Origin: Viridibacterium curvum
Lineage (GTDB): Bacteria; Pseudomonadota; Gammaproteobacteria; Burkholderiales; Rhodocyclaceae
Direction of reading: 5' to 3'
Length of the DNA stretch: 64,000 bases
Assembly: GCF_039544165.1 (NCBI RefSeq)
Contig: NZ_BAABLD010000017.1
Span: 496,001 to 560,000 of the forward strand
The stretch's first letter is position 1. Every line of letters begins with the position of its first letter. Shown in pieces: positions 54,573 to 63,714 of this stretch. The notes under the pieces are model-generated. The model did no database searches, was not told where the DNA came from, and saw only the letters and a program-made list of their open reading frames with translations. Made by a program: the position numbers and the translations under genes.

Positions 54573-56056
54573 GATTTCCGATTCTCGACATCAAACTCAT
54601 TTTTCAGTGCGGCATAAAGGCGGGCAAAGCGCGCATGCCGCCCGCGCAACCTGCCGGTGTTCTCAAGGTTTGGCACAAGACGGGCTGACACGTCTGGCTT
54701 GAGACATACGGTCAGCGTGTTGCCGCCGTCTGCCAGCCATGCGAGGCGTGCCGCACCGACCGCTGCCGCATGCGCACTGTCGGCATAAACGTGGATCTCG
54801 CGCTCGAGCACATCCGCGAGCAGCTGCGCCCACTCAGCGCTCCGTGCACCGCCGCCAACCAGACCCAGTGCGCCAACAGCTGTGCCGCTATTCGTGAGCG
54901 CCTGCAGACAATCCAGCAGCGCGAATGCAACGCCTTCAATCACGGCGTAGCCGATGGCCGCAGGCGCGTGAGTGCTGCGCAGACCGAACAACACGCCACT
55001 GGCCGCAGCATCGTTGTGCGGCGTGCGCTCGCCATTCAGATAGGGCAGGAAAATCGGCGCCTGCTGACGCGCGGTGTCGTCCAGCATGGCAACCTCGTCG
55101 AGCAACGCTCGCTCGCTGTCGCGCCCGAGCAGTCCTGTCACCCAGCGCAGACAGTTTGCCGCAGAGAGAATCACGCCCATCTGGTGCCATACACCGGGCA
55201 GAGCGTGGCAGAACGCATGCACTGCTGAATGTGGTGCCGACAGATACTGCGGCGTGCAAACGAACAGCACGCCCGATGTCCCCAGCGAAACGAACCCATC
55301 ACCGGGCGACACTGCGCCAATTCCCACGGCGCTGGCGGCGTTATCGCCGGCACCGCCCGCCATGAGCAGGCGCTCGCGGAGCCCCCATCGATGAGCCAAC
55401 TCAGGACGCAATATGCCGCCCACGGCACTCCCCTCCACAAGCTGCGGCATCTGGGCGCGTTGCATGCCCGTGGCCTGGAGGAGTTCGTCCGACCAATCGC
55501 GCTTCGCAACGTCCAGCCACAACGTCCCGGCCGCATCCGACATGTCGGAGATTTTCTCGCCGCATAGCTTGAGCCGCAGCCAATCCTTGGGCAGCAACAC
55601 GCTGCGCGTACGCGCAAAGATCGCCGGCTCTTCGCGAGCAACCCAGAGCAGCTTGGGTGCCGTAAAGCCAGGCATGGCAAGATTGCCCGCTATCTGCGGC
55701 AGATCTGGCAGGCAACGGCTCAACACCGCACAATCCTCGGCGCTGCGGCCATCGTTCCAGAGAATGGCCCGTCGCAGCACCACGTCCTCATCGTCCAGCA
55801 GCACCGCGCCATGCATCTGCCCCGAAAGCCCGATGCTGCGCACTGCGGCCATGCCGGCAACCTGTCGGGAAGCGAGCGCATCCAGCGCCTCGCAGCAGGC
55901 TGCCCACCAGTCTTCAGCAGACTGCTCCGACCAGCCTGTGTGTGGCGTGTAGACGGCTAGCGGCACCTCCGCGACGTCCAGCACCTCATGCCGATCCGAC
56001 AACAGGAGCGCCTTGAGGGAAGACGTACCGAGATCAATGCCAAGATAGTTGGCCAT
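54569..56056 (-). CDS. xylB: xylulokinase
   Basis: 495 residues, FGGY kinase, phosphorylates D-xylulose. The N-terminal ATP motif is YLGIDLGTSSLKALLLS, the substrate segment GLSGQMHGAVLLD, and the second phosphate-binding segment GAGDNAASAVGIGAV. ATG 56056 gives the normal N-terminus; the frame open to 56368 is rejected because it lacks an RBS and crosses into the divergent pectate lyase gene. First gene of the operon xylB-xylA-GH43-SBP-ogl. Confidence 0.96.
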   Translation of the reverse strand: MANYLGIDLGTSSLKALLLSDRHEVLDVAEVPLAVYTPHTGWSEQSAEDWWAACCEALDALASRQVAGMAAVRSIGLSGQMHGAVLLDDEDVVLRRAILWNDGRSAEDCAVLSRCLPDLPQIAGNLAMPGFTAPKLLWVAREEPAIFARTRSVLLPKDWLRLKLCGEKISDMSDAAGTLWLDVAKRDWSDELLQATGMQRAQMPQLVEGSAVGGILRPELAHRWGLRERLLMAGGAGDNAASAVGIGAVSPGDGFVSLGTSGVLFVCTPQYLSAPHSAVHAFCHALPGVWHQMGVILSAANCLRWVTGLLGRDSERALLDEVAMLDDTARQQAPIFLPYLNGERTPHNDAAASGVLFGLRSTHAPAAIGYAVIEGVAFALLDCLQALTNSGTAVGALGLVGGGARSAEWAQLLADVLEREIHVYADSAHAAAVGAARLAWLADGGNTLTVCLKPDVSARLVPNLENTGRLRGRHARFARLYAALKNEFDVENRKS

Positions 56057-56234
56057 GCAAACGGGAACCGCAAAATCAACAATGGCCGCGAGCTTATGCC
56101 CGCGCGACACACTGTCCAATCGCGGTCTCGCGCAAGCGGCTTTATGATTTTTCGCGACGCACTGCGGCAAGCATGGCTGCGCACAAAGGCCCTGCATATA
56201 CTGCGCTCCGCCACGCTCTGCCGGAGACAGATCA

Positions 56235-57779
56235 ATGAAAAAGCTCGCCGTTATCCTCGCAGTGTTTGTGATTTCTGCCTGCACGGTCCCACCCGTCCAA
56301 CCCGACGGGCAGCAGGCCTCCCCCGACCCATTCGCAAATGGCGTCCCTGTCGTGATCGCCCTGATCATGGGCGAACCTAACTTCTCGCTGGATAGCGGAT
56401 ATCAGGAGCTGGAAGAAGGTCTTTACACCAAACCCGAGTTGAAGCCCGGCAAGAAGATGTTCGCCCCGATCCAGGACATCATCACCTTGCTTGGCGGCAC
56501 GGTTATCCGCGATACCGGTGCACGTAGCGTGACCTATACGCTTGACCGGCGCACCCTCACACTGACAGCAGACAGTACGGGGGCGCGCGCGCAGGATCGC
56601 GTCGCGACTCTCTCAATTGCCCCCGAATGGCGCGACGGCAGCATGTGGGTGCCACTCGAAGAGGTTTTCTCGCTCCTTGGCGCCTATTCGCGCTGGGATG
56701 AGGCGCGTCAGCGCCTCGCCGCGACCTTCATTCTCCCCAAGGATCGCAAGACCGAGGGGCTGACCCTCGGAGGCAGCATCACCGAAGCAAACATGACCGA
56801 GCAGCCCGCTCCGTTCTATGCCAGCGGCGAGGGGCGCAAGCTTGGTGAAATCGTCGTCGCCTACCAGAACGACGACGGCGGCTGGCCCAAACTCGACCGG
56901 CGCACCAACATGCTGGTGCCTGTTAATCGCGCAGCGCTCACGGGCGTGAAGGGCAAGTCGACCATCGACAACGACTCCACCACCAAACAGCTGACAGCGC
57001 TGGCCCGCGCCTACGTGGTGCATCGTGATCCGGCATTCCTGCGCAGCTTCGAACGCGGGCTCGACTACATTCTGGCCGCCCAGCTCGACAACGGCGGCTG
57101 GCAGCAGTTCTGGCCTGACCCCATTGGTTACAAGAAGCGCATCACCTTCAACGACGATGCCATCGCCAACATTCTCGAAGTGCTGCGGGACATCGCCCAG
57201 CGTACGCCTGACTACGCCTTTGTTGATGACGCGCGGCGCCAGCGGGCCGCCCAGGCTTATGAAAAGGGCGTCTCGCTGATCCTGCGAACCCAACTGACTG
57301 TCGCCGGCAAGAAGACGGGCTGGTGTGCGCAGTACGATGAGCTGACACTGGCCCCGGCTATGGGCCGCGCCTTTGAACTGCCCTCAATCAGTGGCCACGA
57401 GAGCGTGAACGTGGTGCGCTTCCTGATGAGCATCGAACAGCCCTCCCCGTCGGTAAAGCAAGCCATTCGCGACGCCATGGCCTGGTTCGAAGCTTCGAGC
57501 CTGAAGGGAGTGCGTCGCGTCAAGCGCGACGACCGCACGCTGGAATTTGGCGTCGACTATGTCCTGCAGAATGACCCTCAGGCACCGTTGCTCTGGGCAC
57601 GTTTCTACGACCTGCAAGGCAAGCCGCTCTTCACCTCTCGCGACAGCATTCCACGCAGCGAATTCAGCGAAGTCAGCTATGAACGCCGGGTAAAATACAA
57701 CTGGTTCTCCGAGGCGCCTCGTCAGCTCCTCGAAAAGGACTACCCTGCCTGGCTCAACAAGCACGGACTTAGGCACTAA
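56235..57779 (+). CDS. PL10 pectate lyase lipoprotein
   Basis: 514 residues. The lipoprotein signal is LAVFVISAC (lipobox ISAC). Residues about 60-175 resemble a copper-amine-oxidase N-terminal-like (stalk) domain: APIQDIITLLGGTVIRDTGARSVTYTLDRR, then GSMWVPLEEVFSLLG. Residues about 190-510 are the PL10 (alpha/alpha)3 toroid: NDDGGWPKLDRRTNM, STIDNDSTTKQL, QLDNGGWQQFWPDP and WCAQYDELTLAP. It cleaves polygalacturonate by beta-elimination. It is divergent from xylB and 27 bases before the regulator. Confidence 0.93.
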   Translation: MKKLAVILAVFVISACTVPPVQPDGQQASPDPFANGVPVVIALIMGEPNFSLDSGYQELEEGLYTKPELKPGKKMFAPIQDIITLLGGTVIRDTGARSVTYTLDRRTLTLTADSTGARAQDRVATLSIAPEWRDGSMWVPLEEVFSLLGAYSRWDEARQRLAATFILPKDRKTEGLTLGGSITEANMTEQPAPFYASGEGRKLGEIVVAYQNDDGGWPKLDRRTNMLVPVNRAALTGVKGKSTIDNDSTTKQLTALARAYVVHRDPAFLRSFERGLDYILAAQLDNGGWQQFWPDPIGYKKRITFNDDAIANILEVLRDIAQRTPDYAFVDDARRQRAAQAYEKGVSLILRTQLTVAGKKTGWCAQYDELTLAPAMGRAFELPSISGHESVNVVRFLMSIEQPSPSVKQAIRDAMAWFEASSLKGVRRVKRDDRTLEFGVDYVLQNDPQAPLLWARFYDLQGKPLFTSRDSIPRSEFSEVSYERRVKYNWFSEAPRQLLEKDYPAWLNKHGLRH

Positions 57780-57806
57780 GCAGAAGTTTTCCCGGAATCC
57801 ACCCTC

Positions 57807-58997
57807 GTGCTCAAACAACCCGTCATTCATCGCATCGCCCTCCTGTTCAATGCAAACAAGGTGTACGACCGCGAGATCATTGCAGGTATTGGCGAGTACC
57901 TGAGCTCGACGCGTGTGGCATGGGACCTTTTCCTCGAAGAAGATTTCCGCTGCCGACCCGAAACCATCTCGCAGTGGCAGGGCGACGGCTTCATCGCAGA
58001 CTTCGATGACCCTGACGTTGCTGCGGCACTGTGCGGCGACGCACGCCCCGTCATCGCAACAGGAGGGTCGTATGCCAAGGAAAGCGACTATCCGGACGAT
58101 GTCTCCTATGTCGCCACCGACAACCGCGCCCTGATTGAACTGGCCTATCGCCACCTGATTGAGTCCGGGCTCACACAGTTCGCGCTGTACAGCATTCCAC
58201 CCAACCCCGGCAATCGCTGGGCACTGGAGCGTGAACGCGCGTTCGAAGCCCTCACCCAACGCGAAGGCCTCATCCCTCATGTTCATCGCGGGCTGCCGAC
58301 GAGTGCTTCCGGCTGGAGCGAAGCACAGCGCGATATCGCCGCGTGGCTCAAGGTGCTGCCACGCCCGATCGGCATCATCGCCGTGACGGATGCCAGAGCG
58401 CGCCAGGTGCTGCAAGCCTGCCTGCAGGAGGGCATAGCGGTCCCCGAAGAGGTCGCCATCATCGGCATCGACAATGACCCGCTAACGCAAGCAATCACGC
58501 GCATTCCCCTCAGTTCGGTCATTCAGGGCACACGGGAGATGGGGCGCACCGCCGCAAGCCTGTTGCACAGGCGATTGAGCACGGGCCACCTGCCTGTGCA
58601 GCGCCACCTGGTCGCACCGCAAGGCATCAACGCCCAGGCCTCCAGCAAACACGTCATGCTGAGCAGCCCACTGGTGATGCGCGCACGCCACTTCATCCGT
58701 CAGTACGCAGCCCAGGGGATCAAGACCGGTCAGGTTGCCGACTACGTGGGCGTTTCCCGCACCACGCTGGAAACCAGCTTCAAGCGCGAACTCAAGCACA
58801 GCGTGCATGACGAAATACTGCACTTCAAACTGGAGATTGCCTGCAACCATCTCGCGGAAGGCAAGCTGAGCATCAGTGATATAGCAGTGAAATGCGGATT
58901 CACCTCACTGCAGTACATGTACGCCGTGTTCAAACGCGAGATTGGTTGCACACCTCGCGAGTACCAGATCAATCTCCACGCCGCTTCGCAGCGCTGA
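57807..58997 (+). CDS. xylR: XylR-type AraC-family regulator
   Basis: 396 residues. The N-terminal periplasmic-binding-like sensor domain (HRIALLFNANKVYDREIIAGIGEYL) and the C-terminal AraC helix-turn-helix pair (VADYVGVSRTTLETSFKRELK and ISDIAVKCGFTSLQYMYAVFKRE) match E. coli-type XylR, the D-xylose-responsive activator. GTG 57807 is the start. Adjacent xylBA supports xylose control, but coupling to the PL10 gene suggests that pectin degradation is co-regulated by xylose or a related sugar. Confidence 0.93.
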   Translation: MLKQPVIHRIALLFNANKVYDREIIAGIGEYLSSTRVAWDLFLEEDFRCRPETISQWQGDGFIADFDDPDVAAALCGDARPVIATGGSYAKESDYPDDVSYVATDNRALIELAYRHLIESGLTQFALYSIPPNPGNRWALERERAFEALTQREGLIPHVHRGLPTSASGWSEAQRDIAAWLKVLPRPIGIIAVTDARARQVLQACLQEGIAVPEEVAIIGIDNDPLTQAITRIPLSSVIQGTREMGRTAASLLHRRLSTGHLPVQRHLVAPQGINAQASSKHVMLSSPLVMRARHFIRQYAAQGIKTGQVADYVGVSRTTLETSFKRELKHSVHDEILHFKLEIACNHLAEGKLSISDIAVKCGFTSLQYMYAVFKREIGCTPREYQINLHAASQR

Positions 58998-59114
58998 GCG
59001 CACATTGAAGCGCGCCAAACACCTGAAACGCGACTGGGGTGGGGCGCATTGCGCGCGCTCAACCGATCAGTGAGCGCCGCCAAACTGAACAACCTGCCCT
59101 CTCGATAACCGATC

Positions 59115-59164
59115 CTCGGCTATCGCCTTAAGGTCTTTGCTCGGCTATCGCCTTAAGGTTTTTG
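59115..59164. repeat. two tandem 25-base repeats before the pectinesterase gene
   Basis: Two copies of CTCGGCTATCGCCTTAAGGT(C/T)TTTG follow each other directly and differ at one base. Each holds the palindrome CCTTAAGG. The spacing of 25 bases and the location about 140 bases upstream of the start codon suit a regulator binding twice. The remainder of the 308-base gap shows nothing else. Confidence 0.75.
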
Positions 59165-59305
59165 ACAAGCGCCGGACAAAATTTCGCTTTCAGCCTCAGG
59201 TGCCTCGCGCCCCAACTTGAGCAGTGATTGAATGACTCCTCCTGCGTGGCGAACACCAACCCTTACGCCACCGCACCAGAAAAACAAGCATCACCGGAGG
59301 AGACC

Positions 59306-61882
59306 ATGCAATTTCTCGACAGACAGCCCGCGAGGGCCGCGATCCTTTTCCTGCTCGCCTTTCTCACCGCCTGCGGTGGAGGTGGAGGTGGTGGCGGAGG
59401 CAGCAGCGGTACCGGCGCCCCGGCCTCCTCCAGCGCAAGCTCCAGTGTCACCAGCAGCTCAGCCAGCAGTGCAAGCAGCGCACCATCGTCCTCGGCCTCA
59501 TCCTCATCCTCATCGGCCTCTACGCTTTCGGGCTGCTCCACGTCAGACTGGTTCTGCGACGACTTCCAGAAAGGAACCTCGGATAACTGGGACCTGACCC
59601 CCGCCGGCACAGGCTCCAGCTTCTCCGTGGTGGACGAACCCGGCGTGTCGGGCAACAAGGTGCTGCAATACACGGCCGGCAAGGCCGGCGGCGTTGTTGC
59701 CCTGCTGAAGGATTCGGTCTGGGCGACGATCGCCAGCAAGAGTGACTACTTCGTCGAAGCGCGCATCAAACCGCAAAACAACAGCACGACCGCCAACAAG
59801 CAGATCTTCCTGCTGGGGCGCTACCAGGATGCCAACAATTGGCTTCTCGGCGGGCTCAACGTCCAGAGCACGACGGCCAGCACCCAGGTCGAAGCCGGCT
59901 ACAACAAAGCCGGGGTCATCAGCCGTCCCGTGACAGCCAAGAAACCGATTGTCCTGGGCACTCAGGGCAGTGCTGACGGGCAGTGGTACACCGTCCGCTT
60001 CGAGATGATCGGCGGCAACCACACGGTCTACTTCGAGGGTGAGCGGATCAACAGCACGCCCATGGCCGATTCGACTTTCTCCGCAGGCAAGATCGGCATC
60101 TTCACCAACAATCGCTCGTTCCTGATTGATGACATCAAGATCGGCGACCCCTCACAGAAGCCGGTTCAGCTGACGCTGGCACCGTCCGCCACCTCGTACA
60201 CCGCTGAGGTGGGCGACGCCCCCTATACCTTCACCGTCACGGCAAAGACCTCCGCCGCCGCCGACGACTCCTTTACCGTGGTTTCCAGCGCTCCATCTGT
60301 CGCATCGGTCAGCATCAGCGGCACCACTGTGTCGATCACACCCAAAACAGCTGGTACCGCAACAATCACCGTTACCAGCGGCTCCAAGCCGGATCTGGTG
60401 CGCACCATCACCGCCACCATCAACCCGGCCTTCGTGCAGGTATCCACCACCTACGGCGACTTGTCGACGCGGACCGTTCCGAGTGCAGGCACCTCCAGCG
60501 CCTATGCCGACGAACTGTTCAGCCTGAACTTCGACGCCGCACCGACGCTGACCTCGAACGGGTCGATCCGGATCTTCCGCACGAGCGACGACAGCCTGGT
60601 TGACGTGGTCAAGCTCATCAACGAAAGCGACGCCATCGGCCCGGCAGCTGACGGCAACTATCGCGGCCTGAAGATGCCTTTGGCCTGGGTGAGTGGCAAC
60701 AAGCTGTTCGTACGCCCGCACCAGGGCAAGCTTGCCAATGGCACGGCCTACTATGTCGCGATTGCAGATGGCGTACTCACGGGCGCCACCCTGGGTGGCA
60801 AGGCCTTCAATGGTCTGGGCAAAGCAGCTGGCTGGGGCTTCACCACACGCTCTGCCCCGGCAACGTCGCTGACAGACCTGACAGTCGATGACGATGGCAA
60901 CACCGCAGATTTCCGCAGCATTCAAGGCGCGCTGAACTACGTCATGAAAAACGTAGCCAAGGACACCCCTGCCAGCATCACCGTCAAGAACGGCAACTAC
61001 ACGGAAACCCTGTTCCTGCGCAACAAGAACAAGCTCACCATCAAGGGCGAGAGTCGCAGCGGAACCGTTGTGAACTTCAACAACTATGACGGTCTGAACC
61101 CGGGATCCGGCGCCAGCGTTGCGGGCGTAGCCAACGCTGGGGGCGGGCGCTCACTCCTCCTCGTCGAGGCATCAGACGAACTCGTGCTCGACACGATGAC
61201 GTTCAGGAACACCCACCTGCGCAGCGGCGCAGGCGATCAGGCTGAAGTCATCTACTTCAATTCGCCAACCGGTCGCCTGAGCGTCAAAAATGCCGAGTTC
61301 TGGAGCGAGCAAGACACCCTTCAGCTCAACGGCTACGTGTGGTTCTACAACTCGCTGGTTGCCGGCAACGTTGACTTCATCTGGGGCAGCGCGAAGGCCG
61401 CCTTGTTCGAGAACTGCGAGATCCGCATGCTGGGCGACACACAGACGCTCGGCACACCCTCGGGCGGTTATATCCTGCAAGCCCGTGTTGCGGCCGCTAC
61501 AGACGCCGGATTCGTCTTCCTCAACAGCAGCCTGACGCAGGGTGTCGGCCCCGGGGGCAACACCGTTGCCACCGGCACCTCTGCCAAGAGCTATCTTGCA
61601 CGTAGCGCGGGCAATGGCACTTACGACAATGTCGTGTTCGTCAACAGCAAGATCGACAGCCACATCGTCGTAGCAGGATGGCTCACGAGCCCTGCCCCAA
61701 CGCCCGCCACTGCAACGGCCACAAGCGGCTGGCGCGAGTATGGCAGTACTGCACTGGATGGATCTGCCCTCGACACATCCGGCCGTGCCGCGGCAGCACG
61801 CACACTCACCTCCACCGAAGTGCTGCCTTACTCGTCTCGCAGCGCCGTGTTCTCTTCCATCAGCTGGACGCCGACACCGTGA
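59306..61882 (+). CDS. modular pectinesterase (CE8) lipoprotein
   Basis: 858 residues. The lipobox is in LLAFLTACGG, followed by a Gly then Ser/Ala-rich linker (about 24-75). A laminin-G-like beta-sandwich with a DDFQKGTSDNWDL start follows (about 85-280), then an Ig-like domain (about 285-380) and a second beta domain. The CE8 pectinesterase is C-terminal (about 550-858): DFRSIQGALNYV, SEQDTLQLNGY and GNVDFIWGSAKA with the two catalytic aspartates, then YLARSAGNGTY. It removes methyl esters from pectin at the cell surface. GGAGGAGACC precedes ATG 59306. Confidence 0.93.
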   Translation: MQFLDRQPARAAILFLLAFLTACGGGGGGGGGSSGTGAPASSSASSSVTSSSASSASSAPSSSASSSSSSASTLSGCSTSDWFCDDFQKGTSDNWDLTPAGTGSSFSVVDEPGVSGNKVLQYTAGKAGGVVALLKDSVWATIASKSDYFVEARIKPQNNSTTANKQIFLLGRYQDANNWLLGGLNVQSTTASTQVEAGYNKAGVISRPVTAKKPIVLGTQGSADGQWYTVRFEMIGGNHTVYFEGERINSTPMADSTFSAGKIGIFTNNRSFLIDDIKIGDPSQKPVQLTLAPSATSYTAEVGDAPYTFTVTAKTSAAADDSFTVVSSAPSVASVSISGTTVSITPKTAGTATITVTSGSKPDLVRTITATINPAFVQVSTTYGDLSTRTVPSAGTSSAYADELFSLNFDAAPTLTSNGSIRIFRTSDDSLVDVVKLINESDAIGPAADGNYRGLKMPLAWVSGNKLFVRPHQGKLANGTAYYVAIADGVLTGATLGGKAFNGLGKAAGWGFTTRSAPATSLTDLTVDDDGNTADFRSIQGALNYVMKNVAKDTPASITVKNGNYTETLFLRNKNKLTIKGESRSGTVVNFNNYDGLNPGSGASVAGVANAGGGRSLLLVEASDELVLDTMTFRNTHLRSGAGDQAEVIYFNSPTGRLSVKNAEFWSEQDTLQLNGYVWFYNSLVAGNVDFIWGSAKAALFENCEIRMLGDTQTLGTPSGGYILQARVAAATDAGFVFLNSSLTQGVGPGGNTVATGTSAKSYLARSAGNGTYDNVVFVNSKIDSHIVVAGWLTSPAPTPATATATSGWREYGSTALDGSALDTSGRAAAARTLTSTEVLPYSSRSAVFSSISWTPTP

Positions 61883-61919
61883 TGCCTGCGAGCGCAACGC
61901 GCTCGCAAGATGCATGACC

Positions 61920-61957
61920 AACGCCCATTGCCCTCCAGGCAATGGGCGTTGTTCTTT
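61920..61957 (+). terminator. intrinsic terminator after the pectinesterase gene
   Basis: A 13-bp perfect stem AACGCCCATTGCC/GGCAATGGGCGTT with loop CTCCA is followed by GTTCTTT. Beyond it, to 62229, the 347-base gap shows no gene and probably contains the pectate lyase promoter. Confidence 0.85.
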
Positions 61958-62229
61958 GACGCGCAGATCGGGACTGTCGGCCTGCGATCAACTCTTCCCG
62001 ATCAAGCAGCTTCACTGTAGCTGCCCGCGCGACGCATCCAGACCATGCACAAGTTCACAGTGCTGCAATGCACTCGCATAAATCACTCGTGCCGCACACA
62101 AAATCAGAATTCAACTTCTTCGGCGCAGGGCTAGGATTGAACCGCCCCTCCTTTCACCAGACACACCGCAAGAGGGCACCCAAGCAAGTCATATTTCTGC
62201 TTGAAACTCAAAAAACCAGGAGACACCCG

Positions 62230-63363
62230 ATGAAACTGAAAACCACTGCAGCATTGACGATTCTTGCACTGACATCCAGCGCCTACGCGGCCAACACGGG
62301 CGGCTTCGCTACCACGGACGGCGGTAACGTTTCTGGCGCGAAATCATTCACCGCAAAAAGCCACACCGAGATCAACAAGATCATCGCTGACGCCACCAAG
62401 GATGTAAAAAGCGGCGCCTATCCCCTCATCATCACCTACACAGGCAACGAAGACGCGGCCATCGCAAAGATCATCAAGGACTCGACGCCCGACTCCTCCG
62501 GAAAATGCCCCGCACCGCACTGGGACGACGCGTATCGCTCGGTCGAGATCAAAGGCTTCACAAAAGGCATCACCATCATCGGCGCAAAGGGCTCATCCGG
62601 AAACTTCGGCATCCCCATCATCGACTCCAAGAACGTGATCATCCGCAACATGAAGCTCGGTGCACTGGGCGGTGCAGCCAAGGATGCCGACCTCATCCGC
62701 ATCGACAGCTCCTCGAACATCTGGATCGACCATAACGAACTCTTCAGCTCCAACCACGAATGCAAGGGCTCACCGGATGGTGACCTGACTTTCGAGGGAG
62801 CCCTGGATATCAAGAAGGATTCCCACAACATCACGGTCTCGTACAACTACTTCCACGATCACAAGAAGGTAGGGCTGGATGGCGCCGCCAACACGGACAT
62901 CGCAGGTGGTCGTGAAATCACCTATCACCACAATGTCTATGAGAACGTGAACGCACGCCTGCCACTCCAGCGTGGTGGCTGGACGCACGAGTACAACAAC
63001 CTGTACTCCAATGTCACAACTTCCGGCATCGCCGTGCGTGCGGGCGGCTATGCACTCATCGAGAAAAACTACTTTGAAAAGGCAAAAGACCCCGTCATTT
63101 GCCTGGATACAAGTGGCTGTGGCGACTGGGACCTGCGCAGCAACAATCTGACCAGCGCCGCCGACAACTCGAAGTACAGCATCACGTGGAGCAAAGTCAG
63201 CGGCAACCAGAAGAGTGCGGAAAGCTGGAAAACGACCAAGGCGTTCCCCAAGACCCTGGGCTACAGCTATAGCCCTGTCACGGCTGCATGCGTGAAGGCA
63301 AAGCTGAAGAACGTTGCGGGTGTCGGCAAAGACGGAGCGCAGCTCGCTGCATCGGGTTGCTGA
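62230..63363 (+). CDS. PL1 pectate lyase, secreted
   Basis: 377 residues. The signal peptide is MKLKTTAALTILALTSSAYA-A. The PL1 parallel beta-helix has VIIRNMKLGALGG, the calcium-site region of DGDLTFEGALDIKKDS and YFHDHKKVGLDG, and the catalytic arginine in NARLPLQRGG (RxPxxR). It cleaves polygalacturonate outside the cell. AGGAG lies ten bases before the ATG. It has its own transcription unit between two terminators. With the PL10 lyase, pectinesterase and Ogl it completes a pectin-to-monomer path. Confidence 0.95.
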   Translation: MKLKTTAALTILALTSSAYAANTGGFATTDGGNVSGAKSFTAKSHTEINKIIADATKDVKSGAYPLIITYTGNEDAAIAKIIKDSTPDSSGKCPAPHWDDAYRSVEIKGFTKGITIIGAKGSSGNFGIPIIDSKNVIIRNMKLGALGGAAKDADLIRIDSSSNIWIDHNELFSSNHECKGSPDGDLTFEGALDIKKDSHNITVSYNYFHDHKKVGLDGAANTDIAGGREITYHHNVYENVNARLPLQRGGWTHEYNNLYSNVTTSGIAVRAGGYALIEKNYFEKAKDPVICLDTSGCGDWDLRSNNLTSAADNSKYSITWSKVSGNQKSAESWKTTKAFPKTLGYSYSPVTAACVKAKLKNVAGVGKDGAQLAASGC

Positions 63364-63403
63364 GCCGGCTGCGAACAACGAAGTAGCGCGATCTGAAGCA
63401 CCA

Positions 63404-63441
63404 CGAAGCCTGATATGCCCACTGATCAGGCTTCGTCTTTT
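63404..63441 (+). terminator. intrinsic terminator after the pectate lyase gene
   Basis: An 11-bp stem CGAAGCCTGAT/ATCAGGCTTCG with a ten-base loop is followed by TCTTTT. Confidence 0.85.
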
Positions 63442-63686
63442 CAGCACTGAAAATCGATAGCGATCCAATCCAAAAACACAAACCAGTCGAAGGTCCAGCT
63501 CTTTAGAATCTGTCTCGAAAAGTGGCGCGCCAAACTGATAGAACCTCGATAGTCGATCACTCCGACTACTCAACCAGACAGAGATCCAACGCAAAACCGG
63601 AAGATCACTGCAAAGCATTGGCAGAAACTGGTTTTACCCCTCCTGGAGCAGCGCTTTCCTCCCACAGTGTGTAGCTGCTCTTCTTG

Positions 63687-63714
63687 TGGCGACCGTAACG
63701 GTCGCCAATTTTTT
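63687..63714 (+). terminator. orphan intrinsic terminator
   Basis: A 9-bp stem TGGCGACCG/CGGTCGCCA with loop TAA is followed by ATTTTTT. No coding frame ends here; the DNA between 63442 and 63687 has no credible gene, so it may end a small RNA. From 63715 to 64000 I see nothing recognisable. Confidence 0.7.
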
